In this document: piece after piece, positions 61,478 to 64,000 of the stretch
Position numbering within the stretch: the first letter of the stretch is position 1
How the letters are laid out: the number at the start of each line of letters is the position of its first letter
Position numbers and translations under genes: made by a program
Assembly: GCF_013523165.1 (NCBI RefSeq)
Contig: NZ_JAAMQI010000001.1
Coordinates: 124,001-188,000 of the forward strand
DNA: 64,000 nucleotides
Direction: 5' to 3'
Source of the DNA: Pseudomonas entomophila
GTDB lineage: Bacteria; Pseudomonadota; Gammaproteobacteria; Pseudomonadales; Pseudomonadaceae
Notes under the pieces: model-generated
The model's input: only the letters and a program-made list of their open reading frames with translations
What the model was told of the DNA's origin: nothing
The model's database searches: none

Positions 61478-63349
61478 ATGCTGCAGAATATCAGGGACAA
61501 TTCACAAGGTTGGATTGCCAAGGCCATCATCGGTCTCATCGTGGTGCTGATGGCACTGACCGGGTTCGATGCCATTTTCCAGGCCACCAACCATAGCCAG
61601 GATGCTGCCAAGGTAAATGGCGACACGATCAGCCAGAATGCACTCAGCCAGGCGACCGACATGCAACGTCGGCAACTGATGCAGCGCATGGGCAAGGATT
61701 TCGATCCCGCCCTGCTGAACGAGAAGCTGCTTCGCGAGGCTTCGCTCAAGGGGTTGATCGACCGCACGCTGCTGCTGCAAGGCGCACGCGACGCCGGGTT
61801 CTCCTTCACCGACGCGGCGCTCGACCAGGTCATCCTGCAGATGCCGGAATTCCAGGCCAATGGCACCTTCAGCGCGGACCTGTTCGACCAGTTCATCCGC
61901 CGCTTGGGCTACACGCGCATGCAGTTCCGCCAGATGTTGGCCGAAGAGCTGCTGATCGGGCAGCTGCGCGGTGGTTTCGTGGCCACCAGCTTCGCGACCG
62001 CGCCTCAGGTGGACGCCTTCGCCCGCCTCGAAAACCAGACGCGCGATTTCGCGTCCGTGGTCTTCCAGGCCGATCCTGCCGCCGTGAAGGTGTCGGACGC
62101 GCAGATCAAGGCGCACTACGACCAGCACGCCAAGGAGTTCATGACGCCTGACCAGGTCGTGATCGACTACCTCGAGCTGAAGAAGTCCGCCTACTTCGAT
62201 CAGGTCAAGGTCGATGAAGACCAGCTCAAGGCGGCGTACGAGAAGGAAATCGCCAACCTGGCCGAACAGCGCCATGCCGCGCACATCCTGATCGAGGTCA
62301 ACGACAAGGTCAGCGACGAGCAGGCCAAGGCCCGTGCCGAAGAGATCGCCCAGCGTCTGCAGAAGGGCGAGGACTTCGCCGCCCTGGCCAAGGAATACTC
62401 CCAGGATCCGGGCTCGGCCAGCAATGGGGGTGACCTGGGGCTCGCCGGCCCAGGGGTCTATGACCCTGCGTTCGAGGATGCCCTGTACAAGTTGTCGGAG
62501 AACCAGGTCTCGGCCCCCGTGCGCACGAGCTTCGGTTATCACCTGATCAAGCTGTTGGGTGTCGAGGCGCCGGACGTACCGACCTTCGCCAGCCTGCGTG
62601 ACAAGCTGACCCGTGACTTGAAGTCCCAGCAGGTCGAGCAGCGCTTCGTCGAAGCGACCAAGCAACTGGAGGACTCCGCGTTCGAGTCGTCCGATCTGGG
62701 GCAGCCGGCTCAAGACCTGGGCCTGAAGGTCCAGACGTCCGCGCCGTTCGGCCGTGAAGGCGGCGAGGGCATCACCGCCAACCGCCAGGTCGTGCAAGCG
62801 GCCTTCAGCGACGAAGTCCTGCAGGAAGGCAGCAACAGCAACGCCATCGAACTGGACCCGGAAACGGTCCTGGTGGTGCGGGTCAAGGAGCACCGCAAGC
62901 CTGAACAGCTGCCGCTGGAGCAGGTCGCTGGCAACATCCGCGATCGTCTGGCCAAGGAGCAGGCAGTCGCCGATCTGAAGGCCAAGGCCGATACCCTGGT
63001 CAAGGGGCTGCGTGATGGCTCGATCAAGGCCGACGCGCCACTCGAAGGGCAGGCCTGGAAGGTACGTGAAGCGGTCACGCGTAACCAGGAAGGCATCGAC
63101 CCTGTCGAGCTGCAGGCGGTCTTCCGTCTGGCCAAGCCGCAGGACAAGGCGCAGGCGGTCTTCGACAGTGTCGTGCTCAACGACGGGCGCCTGGCTGTGC
63201 TGCAGCTCAAGGGTGTCAACGAAGGCGCTGCCCCGAACGAAGCCGAGAAGACGCAGATGCGTCGTATCCTGGCCTCACGTGCGGGTGAGCAGGACTTCGC
63301 GGCCTACCTCAAGCAGCTCGAAGCCAAGGCGGACATCAAGCGTTATTGA
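61478..63349 (+). CDS. ppiD: Periplasmic folding chaperone PpiD (parvulin-type)
   Basis: A 623-residue inner-membrane-anchored chaperone. One N-terminal transmembrane helix lies at residues about 15-30 (AIIGLIVVLMALTGF), followed by a SurA-N-like domain and a parvulin PPIase domain at about residues 265-355 (HAAHILIEV, GDLGLAGPGVYDPAFEDAL). It helps outer-membrane protein maturation near the Sec translocon. Standard position after hupB. Confidence 0.96.
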   Translation: MLQNIRDNSQGWIAKAIIGLIVVLMALTGFDAIFQATNHSQDAAKVNGDTISQNALSQATDMQRRQLMQRMGKDFDPALLNEKLLREASLKGLIDRTLLLQGARDAGFSFTDAALDQVILQMPEFQANGTFSADLFDQFIRRLGYTRMQFRQMLAEELLIGQLRGGFVATSFATAPQVDAFARLENQTRDFASVVFQADPAAVKVSDAQIKAHYDQHAKEFMTPDQVVIDYLELKKSAYFDQVKVDEDQLKAAYEKEIANLAEQRHAAHILIEVNDKVSDEQAKARAEEIAQRLQKGEDFAALAKEYSQDPGSASNGGDLGLAGPGVYDPAFEDALYKLSENQVSAPVRTSFGYHLIKLLGVEAPDVPTFASLRDKLTRDLKSQQVEQRFVEATKQLEDSAFESSDLGQPAQDLGLKVQTSAPFGREGGEGITANRQVVQAAFSDEVLQEGSNSNAIELDPETVLVVRVKEHRKPEQLPLEQVAGNIRDRLAKEQAVADLKAKADTLVKGLRDGSIKADAPLEGQAWKVREAVTRNQEGIDPVELQAVFRLAKPQDKAQAVFDSVVLNDGRLAVLQLKGVNEGAAPNEAEKTQMRRILASRAGEQDFAAYLKQLEAKADIKRY

Positions 63350-63363
63350 TACCGCGCTGTAAT

Positions 63364-63396
63364 CGACTCAGGCCGCTCATGCGGCCTGAGTCGTTT
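63364..63396. terminator. Bidirectional terminator after ppiD
   Basis: A 13-bp perfect stem CGACTCAGGCCGC and its complement with a TCAT loop, between convergent genes. Confidence 0.88.
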
Positions 63397-63402
63397 CTGC
63401 CG

Positions 63403-64000
63403 TCAGCGATGGGGCCGCTCGTAGGCATCCAGGCGGTCACGGGCGATCTGCCGACCCAGGGCGATCAGCTCCGGTGCCTTGTAGAACTCGAAGAAGCGAC
63501 AGACGCGCCGCGGCACGTCGATCACGACGTCCGGTGGATAGCCGGCCATCTTGTACTGGGCCAGCGAGGTTTGCATGACCTCGAAGCTCTGGTTGATCAG
63601 GTCCAGCAATGAGGCCGGCCCCACGGCATCGACGACGAACGACCCGGCGGCCGATTTGGGGACGCCCTGGGCGTCGCTGCTCGACGCTAATGTGGCGATC
63701 CGCCCTTCGGCCAGCCATGGATTGGTCACCCCCAGCCCTTCAGCGATGATCTCGCGCTCGATCTGGATCAACTGCTCGGCCGGCTTGCGTCGAAAGGGCA
63801 GGCGTGCGCCCAGCGACGTGACCAGGCTGTCGAAGCGTTGCCGGAACGCAGCCGGTCGCTCGATGACGGGCAATTGATAGGACGTGGGATGGGTGGCGTT
63901 CAGGTTGACGGCAATGATCAGGTCGCAGTGGCTCGACACCACGGGCACGATCGGCAAGGGGTTGAGGATGCCGCCATCGACCAGTACGCGGTTGCCCTGC
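63403..64000 (-). CDS. Patatin-like phospholipase (partial, N-terminus off the right edge)
   Basis: The frame runs open to the window end and gives the C-terminal 198 residues. The edge contains the patatin catalytic-dyad Asp in VLVDGGILNPLP, typical of RssA-type bacterial patatin proteins. The nucleophile Ser motif GxSxG would lie outside the window. The visible C-terminus is helical and ends RDRLDAYERPHR. It is probably an acyl hydrolase acting on phospholipids. Confidence 0.88.
   Translation of the reverse strand, partial: QGNRVLVDGGILNPLPIVPVVSSHCDLIIAVNLNATHPTSYQLPVIERPAAFRQRFDSLVTSLGARLPFRRKPAEQLIQIEREIIAEGLGVTNPWLAEGRIATLASSSDAQGVPKSAAGSFVVDAVGPASLLDLINQSFEVMQTSLAQYKMAGYPPDVVIDVPRRVCRFFEFYKAPELIALGRQIARDRLDAYERPHR

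Overview
The window is a high-GC gammaproteobacterial chromosome segment, almost certainly Pseudomonas. The right flank carries tig-clpP-clpX-lon-hupB-ppiD and the left flank folD followed by tRNA-Arg, tRNA-His and tRNA-Leu, an order familiar from Pseudomonas. Between tRNA-Leu and the tig region sits a complete P2-like prophage of about 32 kb (17447-49640).

Left host flank (1-17472): a MoxR/Bat operon on the minus strand (moxR, DUF58, DUF4381, BatA-like VWA, BatB-like VWA+TPR running off the edge); a lone DUF2235/Tle-type lipase that looks like a type VI effector; a PRISE-family reductase; a decayed metallo-beta-lactamase/beta-CASP nuclease; endonuclease I; an MFS transporter; a 1606-residue LRR/NEL E3 ubiquitin-ligase effector; folD; and a three-tRNA operon with its promoter.

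Prophage (17447-49640): it lies between 38-bp att repeats formed by the 3' end of tRNA-Leu. The early/control region holds the integrase, a P-loop/DUF7673 fusion, a P4-type primase-helicase (in place of P2 gpA), an Ogr/Delta late activator, a YmfL-like regulator and a divergent repressor pair. Next comes a membrane-anchored accessory gene. The late block runs in P2 order read backwards: D, U, T, E' (reached from E by a conserved -1 frameshift site), FII, FI, fibre assembly, H, I, J, W, V, [FRG gene], S, R, Rz1/Rz, endolysin, holin, X, L, M, N, O, with P and Q divergent. Three matching TGTA-N11-TACA sites lie in front of FI, V and between O and P, where P2 has its Ogr-dependent promoters. The AT-rich FRG gene is inserted between S and V. 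A second AT-rich accessory module, a ParA-type ATPase coupled to a RelA/SpoT-type alarmone synthetase, lies between Q and a cos-like sequence. It is the best candidate here for an undescribed phage-borne defence or conflict system. Between cos and attR is a 306-bp inverted-repeat array packed with GGTAA/TTACC motifs, possibly the replication origin.

Right host flank (49641-64000): degenerate integrase arm sites and a duplicated terminator next to attR suggest the site was used before by a related element. A Mu Com-like zinc finger overlapping a GH5 glycosidase gene follows. Then come a LysR regulator, a zinc-less alcohol dehydrogenase-like oxidoreductase, a small monooxygenase, a small membrane protein sharing its fold with the prophage membrane gene, DUF6388, then tig, clpP, clpX, lon (with an RpoH-like promoter), hupB, ppiD and a partial patatin-like phospholipase.

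Starts were chosen from ribosome-binding sites and overlaps; all family calls are from recognition of the translated sequence, without database searches.
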